A stretch of 64,000 bases of DNA, from assembly GCF_003597395.2 (NCBI RefSeq), contig NC_133771.1, positions 46,837,773 through 46,901,772 on the forward strand. Reading direction: 5' to 3'. A program made the position numbers and the translations under genes. Source of the stretch: Chelonoidis abingdonii. Lineage: Eukaryota; Chordata; Testudines; Testudinidae. This document shows positions 11,936-22,529 of this stretch, piece after piece. The first letter of the stretch is position 1. Every line of letters begins with the position of its first letter. The notes below the pieces were generated by a model. It searched no databases. It was given only the letters and a program-made list of their open reading frames with translations, and was not told the DNA's origin.

Positions 11936-12657
11936 TAGACTCATAGACTTTAAGGTCAGAAGGGACCATTATGATCATCTAGTCTGACCTCCTGCACAAT
12001 GCAGGCTACAGAATCTCACTCACCCTCTCCTGTATCAAACCTGTGTCTGAGCCATTGAAGTCCTCAAATCATGGTTAAAAGACTTCAAAGTGCAGAAAAT
12101 ATTTCAGTAAGTTACCTGTGCCCCACGCTGCAGAGGAAGGCGAAAAAATCTCCAGGGCCTCTGCAAATCTGCCCTGGAGGAAAATTCCTTCCCAACCCCA
12201 AATATGGCGATCAGCAAAATCCTGAGCATGTGGGCAAGACTCACCAGCCAGACACCCAGGAAAGAATTCTTTGTAGTAACTCAGATCCCACCCCATCTAA
12301 CATCCCATCACAGGCCATTGGGCATATTTACTGCTAATAGTCAAAGACCAATATCATTATACCACCCCCTCCATAAGCTTATCAATCTTAGTCTTGAAGC
12401 CAGATATGGCTTTTGCCCCCACTGCTCCCCTAGGAAGGCTGTTCCAGAACTTCACTCCTCTGATGGTTAGAAACCTCTAATTTAAGTCTAAATTTCCTGA
12501 TGGCCAGTTTATATCCATTTGTTCTTGTGTCCACACTGGTAGCTGAGCTCCTTCCCTGGTGTTATTCTCTGATATATTATATAGAGAGATCAATTCCCCT
12601 CACCCTTTGGTTAGGCTAAACAAGCCAATCTCTTGAGTCTCCTTTCATAAAGACAGG
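11936..12657 (-). mobile_element. CR1 LINE 3' fragment
   Basis: CR1 3' region in antisense. The 3' end lies at the left ('gactcatagactttaaggtc', 'agaagggaccattatgatca') and the element runs up to 'ctcctttcataaagacagg'. There it is cut by the terminus of a DIRS element. The CR1 sequence expected next was not found on the other side of that DIRS copy. Confidence 0.88.
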
Positions 12658-12949
12658 TTCTTCTTCCGAGTGCTTGCTCATATCCCATTCCAGTTAGGTG
12701 TGCCGCGGCCGCGTGCACGTCGTCGAGAACTTTTACCCTAGCAACACTCGGTGGGCCGGCAGGTCGCCATCCCTGGAGTGGCTGTCCGCGTATGGCGCCT
12801 AAATATAACCTGCATGCCGCGGCGCACGCTCACCTCAGTTCCTTCTACTCACCGCCCTGTCGTCGTTGGAACATGGAGCGCAGCTTAGTGTTCTCCACCT
12901 CCCTAAGCGATTCGCTCGTGCTTTAGCTTTATAGTGTATTATGTTTTCG
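12658..12949 (+). mobile_element. 5' end of a second DIRS retrotransposon copy, cut by assembly gap
   Basis: It starts with 'ttcttcttccgagtgcttgc' and 'tcatatcccattccagttag', the same inverted terminal repeat found at 23729-23760 and 17821-17852 with a few differences. The following GC-rich leader ('ttttaccctagcaacactcg', 'cctcagttccttct') is homologous to the leader near 23540-23735 read in reverse. It faces right, so the gag of this copy should lie in the 100-N gap that begins at 12950. Confidence 0.8.
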
Positions 12950-13049
12950 NNNNNNNNNNNNNNNNNNNNNNNNNNNNNNNNNNNNNNNNNNNNNNNNNNN
13001 NNNNNNNNNNNNNNNNNNNNNNNNNNNNNNNNNNNNNNNNNNNNNNNNN
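12950..13049. other. Assembly gap (100 N)
   Basis: Exactly 100 Ns, a conventional placeholder length, so the true distance is unknown. It lies inside a DIRS element. Confidence 0.99.
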
Positions 13050-15883
13050 AGGCCGTGCTGGGCAGTGACTCATCAATGATGAACGAGTGTCTGCGACCTT
13101 GGCAGCAGGACTAGGAGTCTGCTGGTGTCCAAATAGCCCTTCCCCTGCCCCAGTGACCCCTCCTGCCCCACACCTGGCTCCTCCCCACTCAGGGGACAGG
13201 GTTCCTGCTCAGAAGGGGGCCTGGGACATCACTCCGGGCCACTCCCACGTTCTGCCAGGCCATGCTGCACCCCACGAGCGACTCCCAGGCTCCAGCTGCA
13301 GGGACAGAGGCCCAGGGAGGGCCAGTGACCCCCAGAAGCCCCAAAGTGAGTCAGTGGTATAGGCAGGACCTGACCCATATTCTCGCTCCAGCTCTTGGGA
13401 GACGGATGCAGCCAGGCAGGGAGGTGGGCACCGAGCATGCTCTCCATATGTGCCAGTTCCACGGGGGGGATGCAGTTTAAAAAAAGGCTGAATCAAAGTT
13501 TGCCGGAAAGCATCGAGGGGCCCCTGGGACCAGGCAACAAAAGGCACCTGCTCCTTGTGATTTCATCCCAATAATGTAGGTCCTACATAAAACCAGGGAG
13601 TGTTTTGTTTTGCTTTCTCAGGAAGAGGGCTGGGTATTTAGAACATGGCAGAAGCTGGACAACCCCTCTGGGGGAAGGCAGCTCGCTGCAAACCCTGACT
13701 CCCTCTGTCACTGTGTGCCCAGCTCCCACATTCCTGCACCCAGACCCCAGCAGTGACCCACCCCAGGCTGGCTGGACACCCTTCTCCATGCTCCCCCCGG
13801 CCCCATCCCACAGGCCCTGAGCCTCAAACACATTTGTGGATTCACCCTGCCCCCTAGTGGGGCAGGTAAGCGCCATCACTCCCATGTTACGGGGGAAACT
13901 GAGGCACGCAGCAAACACATGTCGCTCCCCAGCCTGGCCCCGGGGGAATCACAGCTACCAGCACAGTGAGTGCCCAGCACCCCTCCACTAAGGGTGGGGG
14001 ATTCGGAGTTGGGAATGCTGGGACAGGGGTGGCCTTTCAGAATGCACTGGGCCAGTGGGTTCCGGCCTGGCCCCAGCTGAGGGAACCGTGGCTTGGCATC
14101 CCCTCCCTGCCCTCTCCCTGTTTTCCTAGCACATCCACCGTCCAGCACACAGGCTTGGGGGGGGTCAAAACAAGCTGGCCCGGCCCAGCTCCTCCCAGCA
14201 CCACTTCCCCCAAGAGTCCCCAACAGGCAAACATCTTAGAGCCCGCAGAAGGGGGAGAGGGAACCGCGCCAGCTCAGAGCAGGGGGTTCTCAATGCCATG
14301 CTGAGATGCAGGTGGGAATGGCGGGATCCTGGCTCCCAGTCCTTGTGGGTCTGTGAGAGCCCCTGGGGAGCCCCTAGTCCCAAACCCTGGAACAGGCGAG
14401 GCCTTGGCCACTAGCAGGAACTGCCCCATCCCGGCCAGGCCTCTCTACCCTGCCGGCGTTGCACATGCGCTCACGGCGGGGGCACCCTGGGAAGCAGGCT
14501 GGGCTGTGGGGAGGGCCTCAGGGGAACCACTCAGTGCTCCCCAGCCCGGCGCTGAACGCTGGTGTGGGCAGGGGGAAGGAGGGGGGCTCTGCCTTGCGGT
14601 TTCCTCCCAGCACTGACAGTGCAGCTGTGCGCAGCCTCAGTGTCCTGCCCACGAATGAGCGGGGGCAAGAGACAAAGCCGCTTCAGCCCCAGGTGGGGGC
14701 TGGGGAAAAGGTCACCAGCTGGGGACACTGCCAGAGAACCGGGGCAGGGGGAGCCACATGGGGCAGAGAGGAGCTGCCAGCCCGGGGCCCCTCTGCCTGT
14801 CTGGCAGTGCCCAGCGCCAGCTGCTGCCAGAGGGGAGCTGGAAACCCTGGGTCTGGACGCAGCTGCACCAGGAAGCTCCGCCTCATCTGTCAGGGGCTGG
14901 CTCATGGCGTCCGTCCCTCTCTCAGGCTGGGCCCGTCCCAAAGGCTGGGCTTGGCTGCAGAGCCGCAGCGGAGCTCTGCTAGGTGTGAGGAGCAATCCCC
15001 TACATGCCCTGTGCCAGACTCCAGTCCCATCTCCTAGCTGTGCTGTGCCAGGGCCGGCTCCCAGCAGGGGCAGGCATTTTCAGGAACCTCGCAACCTTTT
15101 CTTGGTCTTGTTCAACCCTAGCGAGAGTCTGCAAGGGGACGGGGCAGGGACAGCCCAGGGCTCGGCTCCCAGCAAGCCTTGGCTGAGTGGGCTTTCCTGT
15201 GACATCACCAGCCAGCATTCGGCAGCCCACGGGGAGTCTCCTCAGAGTGTGCTAGGAAAGCCCAGGGCACAGGGGAGCGAAGGGCACCCAGCCGGCTGGC
15301 CCCCCAACGCCTAATTGTTTAGCTGGGAAAATACATCCCCACTCCTGCAGAGCCCGTCTGAGCTGGGTCCCAGCACAGCCCGCTGCCCACACGATTCACA
15401 CAAACAATCCCAACTCTGCGTCCTGGGTGCACCCTTCGCCCTCACTGCAGAGCAGCAGCAGTTGCTGGGTTGCCTGTGAGGTTAGTGGGTACATGTGTCT
15501 GAAGGGCCAGGTCAGTGGGGGACCTGCCCCTAAGAATCAAGGGGAATCGGCAGAGCTGGGGGGGGGGGCGGTGCCAAGAGCTGGGGTGCCATAGCAGGGG
15601 GTTGAGGGGCCTCACAGTTGGAGAAATAGCATGGCTGGACCTGCCCTGCCCTGTTCACTCAGCTGGGGCTCATGGGGCTGCACAGACACAGAATCTAAGG
15701 GGCCGTTTCCCCACCGCCGCAGGAGGAAATCGTCTGTGCAAAGGAGCCAGAGTTGGAGCCAGAACAGAGCAGCAGGTTGGAACGCAGCTTGTCCTGCCAA
15801 GAGTTACCAGCACGGCCACTGAAACTACTCGGGTTTCCACGCCATGATCTGGGGGGTTCAGTGCTGCACCAGGCTCTCCCCCC
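13050..15883. other. GC-rich block of uncertain placement, no gene identified
   Basis: About 2.8 kb that is clearly richer in G and C than all neighbouring single-copy DNA. Several long open frames exist on both strands (up to 250 aa at 14562-15314), but they are low-complexity Gly/Pro/Ala/Ser-rich and overlap one another, as expected for stop-poor GC-rich DNA. A short MIR-like piece ('gggggaaactgaggcacg') lies near 13890. It is bounded by a 100-N gap on the left and a single N at 15884 on the right. It may be mis-scaffolded. Confidence 0.6.
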
Positions 15884-15884
15884 N

Positions 15885-15980
15885 CACTCGAAGAAGAAAA
15901 GATGGTTACTCACCTTTGTAACTGTTGTTCTTCGAGATGTGTTGCTCATATCCATTCCACACCCGCCCTCCTTCCCCCCA
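15885..15980 (+). mobile_element. 3' end of a DIRS retrotransposon
   Basis: 'cactcgaagaagaaaagatg' is followed by the 54-mer (15905-15958) that is identical to 17521-17574 and to the reverse complement of 17761-17814, then 'acacccgccctccttcccc'. Comparison with 17741-17838 in reverse shows that this is a DIRS right end in plus orientation. It would pair with the left end at 12658 if the intervening scaffold were correct. Confidence 0.75.
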
Positions 15981-16011
15981 TTAGATTAGCAGATTTTAGC
16001 TGCTAATCTAA
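15981..16011. repeat. 12-bp perfect inverted repeat (hairpin)
   Basis: ttagattagcag (15981-15992) and ctgctaatctaa (16000-16011) are perfect inverse complements with a 7-nt loop, directly at the flank of the DIRS 3' end. Confidence 0.85.
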
Positions 16012-17520
16012 TAAGGCTCTAGTGAGAGTGTCCTGAGATTTTTCAAAGGCTGATAATTTTGCCAGATTTGATTGGATTTTCATGGGGACAGCAAAAGGCA
16101 CATTCCTGTCACATAGGCCACCCCTTCTGTCACATTTCAAGTCCCTGCTACAAAGCAGGGGAGTGCTAAAGCTTTTCAAATAAAAGGTTGCTGAATTTTT
16201 GCCAAAACATCTTTTTGCCTAGCTTTGTTCTCAGAAATGGCTGCAATGTTTTGGCTGAAATTTTCTAAAAAATTCAGCATGAGGCACTCGTCATATGAAA
16301 TTTCAGCCAATGTGAATAAAGTTTGGCTAAGTGATAGGGAACAGAAAACAGGGTTTTATAATGGGAACTGTTGGGCAACATTAATAATGGGTAGTTCTGC
16401 CAGCTCTATCTATAATAAATCTGTTTCTAACACTGATCTAGCTCTTCCCCTAATAGTTTCCAGAATTAGAATGTGAACACTTGTTATATCAATTTTTCTA
16501 GTTTCTAAATTACCCATTGGTATTAAAGTTAAAAACTTTTCTTCCATAACATCCTAGGAAACTTGCCACTGGATAGAACCTTGGGTTTGACCAGTTTCCA
16601 GGCTTTGAGTAGGCCACTAAGGAGGTCTGTGCCAGAGGAGAATAAGGGTCAAGGGCCATAAGAGGAAGGAGCTGTGTAGAACTCCTTCCGACAGCCAGTC
16701 CTGCTTTGCCTTGCTACATTTTCTTGGTGGGAGCTGCCTCCCTCGTCTTCTCAGCCTAGGGAGCTGCAATGTGAGGCAGCACGTGTCTGTAGCAGAAGCT
16801 AAGGGGCTTCCTGTCAGGGAGCCCAGAACAGCTGTATGCAGAAGAGCAGGATCACTGCTGAACACAAGTGAGCAAGGAGGATAAGCCTGATGTCTTGGGG
16901 TGGATGGGGCTCTTCAAAAACCTGTAGTGTGAGCTAGCAGAGGGCTTAAGAGGAGGTGATCTCATTTACACAGGACAGGGAAAGAGAGAGAACTGTGTTA
17001 GCATAGGCTATAGGCTATATGCAAGGGAGGCTGCAGGTCCACAGGATAAGTATATTGGTCTGAGGCATTGCAGGACATTGTAGTATACTTGTCCTGAGGA
17101 AGGGAGAGACCTTGCTCACCAGGTGATTTCTCTCAGCTCTAGTATTTACTACCATCTGGTGGTGAGATGGAAAATACCAGCTTTGCTCAATTTCCATTTA
17201 ACCCTATAAATAATGGGGAAAGGAAACAAGTTTTTCTCAGTCTCCAAGTTTTAGAGATGCTACCCAGCTCCGTACTGCCCCGGACCATCTTTTCAATTTC
17301 CTGACAGAAAAGAAGGCAGCAGCTGCTGCGAAACATTTTCAAGTTAAGTTGTTGTTTTTCAGTGAGTGGAGCTATAGTGGGGAAATTCTCAGCTAGGCTA
17401 TGGCCCTGACCCGCTGTTTGCAGATGGAAATTGTGTCCATAAACAAGGCCTCTATATGAATTACAAATGTGGGTCTTAGCAGTTTCTACTACCTGTTTTG
17501 TATCTGCCATGAAAAAGACA
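16012..17520. other. Single-copy-looking DNA between two DIRS termini
   Basis: No ORF with a recognisable motif, no tandem repeat and no transposon end. The region contains no CR1 sequence that would continue the element interrupted at 12657. Confidence 0.55.
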
Positions 17521-17814
17521 GTTACTCACCTTTGTAACTGTTGTTCTTCGAGATGTGTTGCTCATATCCATTCCAATTAGGTGTGCGCGCGGCGCGTGCA
17601 CGTTCGTCGGAAGATTTTTACCCTAGCAACACCCTGCGGGTCGGCTGGGCGCCCCCTGGCGTGGCGCCGCTATGGCACCGAACATACACCCCTGCCGACC
17701 CGTCCGCTCCTCAGTTCCTTCTTGCCGGCTACTCCGACAGTGGGGAAGGAGGGCGGGTGTGGAATGGATATGAGCAACACATCTCGAAGAACAACAGTTA
17801 CAAAGGTGAGTAAC
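17521..17814. repeat. Inverted-repeat module with 54-bp perfect arms flanking a DIRS leader
   Basis: The 54 bases at 17521-17574 are the exact reverse complement of 17761-17814. The 186-bp centre (17575-17760) contains a plus-oriented copy of the DIRS leader (17581-17740), homologous to the reverse complement of about 23560-23735. The right arm also belongs to the 3' terminal region of the main DIRS element. In DIRS-1 elements an internal complementary region is known to match both termini; this module looks like an elaborated version or a second, solo terminus joined head to head. Confidence 0.85.
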
Positions 17815-17820
17815 CATCTT

Positions 17821-17852
17821 TTCTTCTTCGAGTGATTGCTCATATCCATTCC
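17821..17852 (-). repeat. DIRS 3' inverted terminal repeat
   Basis: 'ttcttcttcgagtgattgct' plus 'catatccattcc', identical over 32 bp to the reverse complement of the right end of the element. It is followed towards the left by the complementary region with the 54-mer. Confidence 0.9.
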
Positions 17853-17879
17853 AGTTAGGTGATTCCCAAGCCTTATGTA

Positions 17880-19106
17880 GGCGGTGGGGTCGGAGTGAAA
17901 AATGGCAGAATGTAAAGGCCAAAGGCTGCGATCATACTCTGGATTGTGTACCAGAGCATAAAGGTAACATGTGTACCGAAGACCATGGTAGCCGCTCGTA
18001 ATATTCCGGATAGCACTCGACTAGAAGGCGGCCGACGAGCCTGGGCCTCTAGTCTCGAATGCCCTGGTAACATGGCCCGAAAGGCGGACCAAAGTCATGA
18101 GCAAAGCCGATCCATGCTGTCACCCAGGACGAAATCCTGGGAAGAACGGGTGTCCTTTCATCCGGTCCGCAAGCAGGGGAACAAAAGTTGGACGTTTTAG
18201 CGGAAGGACCTGCGTCGTCCAATATAGAGAGACTAAGCGCGCCTGACGGACTCCACGAGTGCAACCGTTGATCCCACTGATGCGTGGGGCGTGGGAAAGA
18301 TAACCGGAAGAAAAGTCCTGTTAAGTGAAAGACAAACCACTTTGCGAGAACGCAGGATTGGGCGTACTGCACCTTGCTTCTTTATTGAATACAGGTAAAG
18401 CGGTCCACCATTAGAGCCTGAAGCTCCAGGGACTCTCCTAAGCCATGTAATGCTACAAGGAAGACTGTTTTCTCGAAATAGAAAATAATTAGTTAAAGTG
18501 AAGCCTGTGAGAAACGAAAGAATGATGGTCGCCAAAAAGATCATCGAACGAACAAGAGGCGAGCCGCACGTAAAATAACTTCCTTCGAACTAAATACCAA
18601 ATATTTGAGAATCCAATCACTGATTATTTGTGTCCCAGATCAGTAGACCTGAGAGCACGGCCATTACCAATATATGTGGACAGTCAGTCCAAGTGATCTG
18701 CACCCAGAAAGTCTGCAAGAAGAATGCAAAAGATGACAATGAGACCGTAAAACCCTAATAGCAACAACTCTATGTTGTACACGCTACTTCGCGTCGACCG
18801 GGGTAACATGCCCCGACAACAGACCCGTATGCGTCGCCACAACGCACTCCCAGCCGTGAAGTTAGAGAGAGCCGCTAGTGGACTCGCAAAGATGCATTAA
18901 CGCAGAGTGGGCCCTCTGTTGAGATGCAAGATAATCTAGTATCACAGGGATGCACCTCGGTAGTCTCATTCCCCCCTGACCACAGCAAGAAAAACGGTTT
19001 CCACTTGGCCAAGTATGTAGCTCGAGTGGAGGGTTTTCTGCTGCCCAGGAGTACCTCCTGCACCGGGGTGGAGCAGCGCAACTCCGCTTGAGTTAACCAA
19101 GCAGGA
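17880..19106 (-). pseudogene. DIRS tyrosine recombinase, multiply frameshifted
   Basis: It starts directly after the RT/RNase H stop. The first 76 residues (PAWLTQAELRCSTPVQEVLL, then SRKPSTRATYLAKWKPF) match the N-terminal core-binding domain of DIRS recombinases. Further left the match moves through several frames: VVCLSLNRTFLPVIFP and SVGSTVALVESVRRA at 18544-18233, then RAATMVF near 17990. Several frameshifts and stops mean the enzyme is dead. The catalytic Arg and Tyr could not be located with certainty. The family inserts circular DNA copies by site-specific recombination. Confidence 0.65.
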
Positions 19107-20421
19107 GCCACGCCGTAAGATGGAGGGATTGCAGGTCTGGGTGGAGAAGTCTGCCGTGGTCCTGCATTATCAGGTCCTGATAGAGGGGTAGGGTGATCGG
19201 GTTGGCTATGGAGTGGTCTAGCAATGTGGTGTACCAGTGTTGCCTGGGCCACGCGGGGGCGATCAGAATCAGATGCGCCCTGTCCCTGTGAAGTTTGACG
19301 AGGACCTTGTGCACCAACGGAAAGGGTGGGAAGGCGTAAAGCAGGTGGTTCGACCAAGACATTAGGAAGACGTCGGATATCGAGCCCGGGACGAGGCCCT
19401 GGAAGGAGCAGAACCTCTGACACTTCCGGTTGCTGCGGGATGCGAAGAGGTCTATGCGGGGAAAGCCCCACATCTGGAAGATCGAATGATCTACGTCCGG
19501 GCGAAGCAACCACTCGTGGCCGAGAAATGACCTGCTGAGCTGGTCTGCTAGAGTGTTCTGGACTCCCGGAAGGAAGGATGCCACTAGGTCTATAGAGTGG
19601 GCTATACAAAATTCCCACAGTTGGATCGCCTCCTGACAGAGGGGGAGAGAACGAGTCCCTCCCTGCTTGTTTATGTAGTGCATCGCGGTGGTGTTGTCCA
19701 TGAGCACTAGAACGCAACGGTCCTGCAGATGAGGAAGGAAGGCCTGGCAGGCAAGGCGGACCGCTCGTAACTCCCGAATGTTTATGTGCAACATCTGCTC
19801 CTGGACAGACCAAAGGCCTTGCGTGCGACGATGGCCTATGTGAGCTCCCCAGCCAAGAGACGACGCGTCTGTTGTTAGGGATACAGACGGTTGTCGCGGG
19901 TGGAACGGCATGCCTCTGCAGACCAGGGAAGGAGTCAGCCACCAGCTGAGGGAGCCTAAGACACTCTGAGGAACCGTGACGATCATGTCTATGGCATCCC
20001 TATGTGGGCGGTAAATGGAGGCCAGCCAGACTTGAAGGGGACGAAGGCGAAGTTTGGCGTGCTTGGTCATGAAAGTGCACGCAGCCATCTGGCCGAGAAG
20101 GCTGAGGCAGGCATGGGCCAAGATCGTTGGGAAGGACTGAAGGCTTTCTATGGCGGTGACTATCGACCGAAAACGGGATAGCGGGAGGTAGGCTGTTGCG
20201 AGCGTGGTGTCTAGAACGACTCCAATGAATTCGATTCTTTGAGTGGGCACTAGAGTAGACTTGCCTATATTGACCATAAGGGCCAATCGCTCGAATAGGT
20301 CCATGACCACGGCAACATGTCTGGAGACCTGAGCTTCGGAGGTCCCCCGGATGAGCCAGTCGTCTAGGTAGGGGAAAACGCAGATGTGCCGACGACGGAG
20401 GGAGGCGGCCACCACAGCCAT
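19093..20421 (-). pseudogene. DIRS RT palm, RNase H and methyltransferase-like tail
   Basis: A 442-aa open frame. The RT catalytic box is YLDD at residues 18-21. RNase H follows with its acidic set visible: D185 (TTDASSLGWG), E217 (NIRELRA), D242 (LMDNTTAMHYINKQGG) and D293 (NTLADQLSR). From about residue 320 the tail (RIDLFASRSNRKC ... HLILIAPAWPRQHWY) matches the conserved region after RNase H in DIRS elements, often described as methyltransferase-like. The frame ends in HLTAWLLLG and stop, immediately before the recombinase. All catalytic residues listed are present; only the upstream frameshift disables it. Confidence 0.88.
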
Positions 20422-20933
20422 ACACTTCGTGAAGATGCGTGGGGCAGTGGAGAGGCTGAATGGGAGGACCGTAAATTGGTAGTGTCGATGACCGTAAACA
20501 GGTACCGCCTGTGTGGAGGATAAATGGAGATATGAAAGTATGCATCCTTCATGTCGAGAGCAGCGTACCAGTCTCCCGGATCCAGGGATGGGATGATGGT
20601 CCCCAGGGACACCATGCGGAACTTCAGCTTCTTTAGGAAGGCGTTGAGACCGCGGAGGTCGAGGATGGGTCGGAGACCTCCTTTTGCCTTGGGGATTAAG
20701 AAGTATCGGGAGTAAAACCCCTTGCCCCTGAACTCCTCCGGCACCTCCTCTATAGCCCCAATTTCGAGGAGCATGCGGATCTCCTGCGAGAGGAGTTGCT
20801 CATGAGAGGGGTCCCTGAAGAGGGACGGCGAGGGGGCAAAATAAACTGGAGGTGGTATCCAAACTCCACCGTGCGGAGGACCCAACGGTCTGATGTTAAT
20901 TGGACACACGCAGGGAGGAAGGAGGAAAGACAA
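20364..20933 (-). pseudogene. DIRS reverse transcriptase, N-terminal half
   Basis: A 189-aa frame. Fingers motif GLRPILDLRGLN lies at residues 86-97 and palm motif A, ALDMKDAYFHI, has its catalytic Asp at about residue 127. Homology stops near residue 148, after which the frame turns into Ser/Pro-rich nonsense while the true RT continues in the frame of 19093-20421. A frameshift at about 20490-20470 therefore separates motifs A and C. RT copies the element RNA into DNA. Confidence 0.85.
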
Positions 20934-20990
20934 TTGGAAAACTGGAGAGGATTCCGGGACAAGACTGGTACTCTGCTCTCGGTCGCACCT

Positions 20991-21917
20991 TCAAAAGTTT
21001 TGCTTTGGTCCCGCTGATTGTTTGGCGGGACCATTATTTTGGCCTCCTTGAGAGCCCGACTGCTGTCTGCGGTTTCCGCGACCCCGCCTCCTATTAAAGT
21101 CCTGTCGAGGTCGGGGTGGGGGGTAAGGGCGCTGTAGTTGGGCCCGGAAGGACCTGCGTTGGGTCTGCGGGGTATGCATCCCAAGGGAAAGCATGATAAT
21201 ACGATTGTCTTTTAGACTCTGGAGTCTAGGGTCCGTTTTCTCTGAGAAAAGGCCCTGGCCCTCGAACGGAAGGTCCTGAATAGTATGCTGCAGCTCGGGG
21301 GGTAGACCCGAGACCTGCAACCACGAAATTCTCCGCATCGTAATGCCGGACGCTATGGTTCTGGCCACCGAGTCAGCAGCGTCGAGCGATGCCTGTAGGG
21401 AAGTCCAAGCTACTTTCTTCCTCTCCTCCAGGAGGCTGTGAAATTCTGGCCGGGAGTCCTGTGGGATCAGTTCAGTGAACTTACCCATCGACTGCCAGGT
21501 ATTATAATTGTACCTGTTGAGGAGGGCCTGCTGGTTAGCCACCCGCAGTTGAAGGCCTCCAGCAGAATAGACCTTACGCCTCAGCAGGTCCATTCGCCTA
21601 GCCTCCTGCGATTTTGGGGCAGAGGCTTGTTGGCCATGACGCTCTCTCTCATTCACTGATTGCACGACCAGAGAGCACGGAGGAGGATGGGTATAGAGAT
21701 ATTCATACCCTTTAGAGGGTACCATATATTTTCTTTCCACGCCTCTGGCCGTAGGAGGGATAGATGCTGGAGACTGCCAAATAGTGTCTGCTTTGGCTTG
21801 GATGGATCGAATAAATGGCAGAGCCACGCGAGTCGGGGCATCTGTGGATAATATGTCTACGACTGGGTCCTCCACCTCCGGAACCTCCTCTACTGGCAGA
21901 TTGATATTTATCGCCAC
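20991..21917 (-). pseudogene. DIRS Gag core and basic C-terminus
   Basis: A 308-aa open frame. The middle (KGYEYLYTHPPPCSLVVQS, YSAGGLQLRVANQQALL) matches the conserved DIRS Gag core as I know it from vertebrates. The C-terminal 50 residues are Arg/Gly/Gln-rich (QDFNRRRGRGNRRQQSGS), suited to nucleic-acid binding. It ends before the RT frame starts at 20933. It is intact as a segment but disconnected from its N-terminus. Confidence 0.75.
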
Positions 21918-22381
21918 TCGCTGGAGAAGATCCTGTGGGCTTGGAGGTCGGTCGGCAGCGGGCCCGATGCTGTTGTACTGGCTACCGCTTCATCTGGCGA
22001 AGACGACGATGACAGGCCCGGTACGAGCGGCTCGTGCTGGGGCTCCTGTTCCAGGGGAGCATCGGAGTCCAGGAGGACCTGAGGGTCCTGTGTCAAAGTC
22101 GAAACGACTGTATCTGCTGGAGGAGGACAGCTAATAGTGGCCTCCGGTGCCCGATGGTCTGAGGGGGCGGACCGAGATGTAACTGTGGTATGCCCAGGGT
22201 GTCCAGAATGACCACTGCGGAGCTTGTTCTGTGCCCTGGGCCTCCAGGAGAACGCGTCTCTGAGGGTCCAAGTCCCCGTAGACAGCGCTGTCATTGTGGG
22301 AAGACCCCGATGGATGTCAAGATGGCCATGGCGGAGCCGAGAGGCCGTGAGGAGGACCCCTGTGAGCCAGGTACCGGACAT
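21908..22381 (-). pseudogene. DIRS Gag, middle linker
   Basis: A 157-aa frame, Ser/Pro/Asp-rich (LVPGLSSSSSPDEAVAST) and low in structure, lying between the RS-rich part and the conserved Gag core. It overlaps the start of the next frame by 10 bases, which suggests a frameshift in what was one ORF. No catalytic motif was seen. Confidence 0.5.
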
Positions 22382-22529
22382 CGTGCCGCATCAGAGAACG
22401 ATACCGGGAGTCGTACCGGTGCCGAGAGGGAGACTGGGACCTGCGACCAGCACGGTGCCGGGAGGTCGACCGGGATCGAGAAGGTCGGTGGTAAGAGCGA
22501 CTGCGGTGGGAGCGGTGCCGGGAGCTGGA

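Noticed and set aside
14562..15314. 250-aa open frame in the GC-rich block
   Set aside because: Low-complexity Gly/Pro/Ser/Ala composition, several overlapping frames of similar length on both strands, no motif. Explained by few stop codons in GC-rich DNA.
17521..17814. CRISPR-like or viral origin palindrome
   Set aside because: Arms and centre are explained by DIRS termini; there is no regular repeat-spacer spacing.
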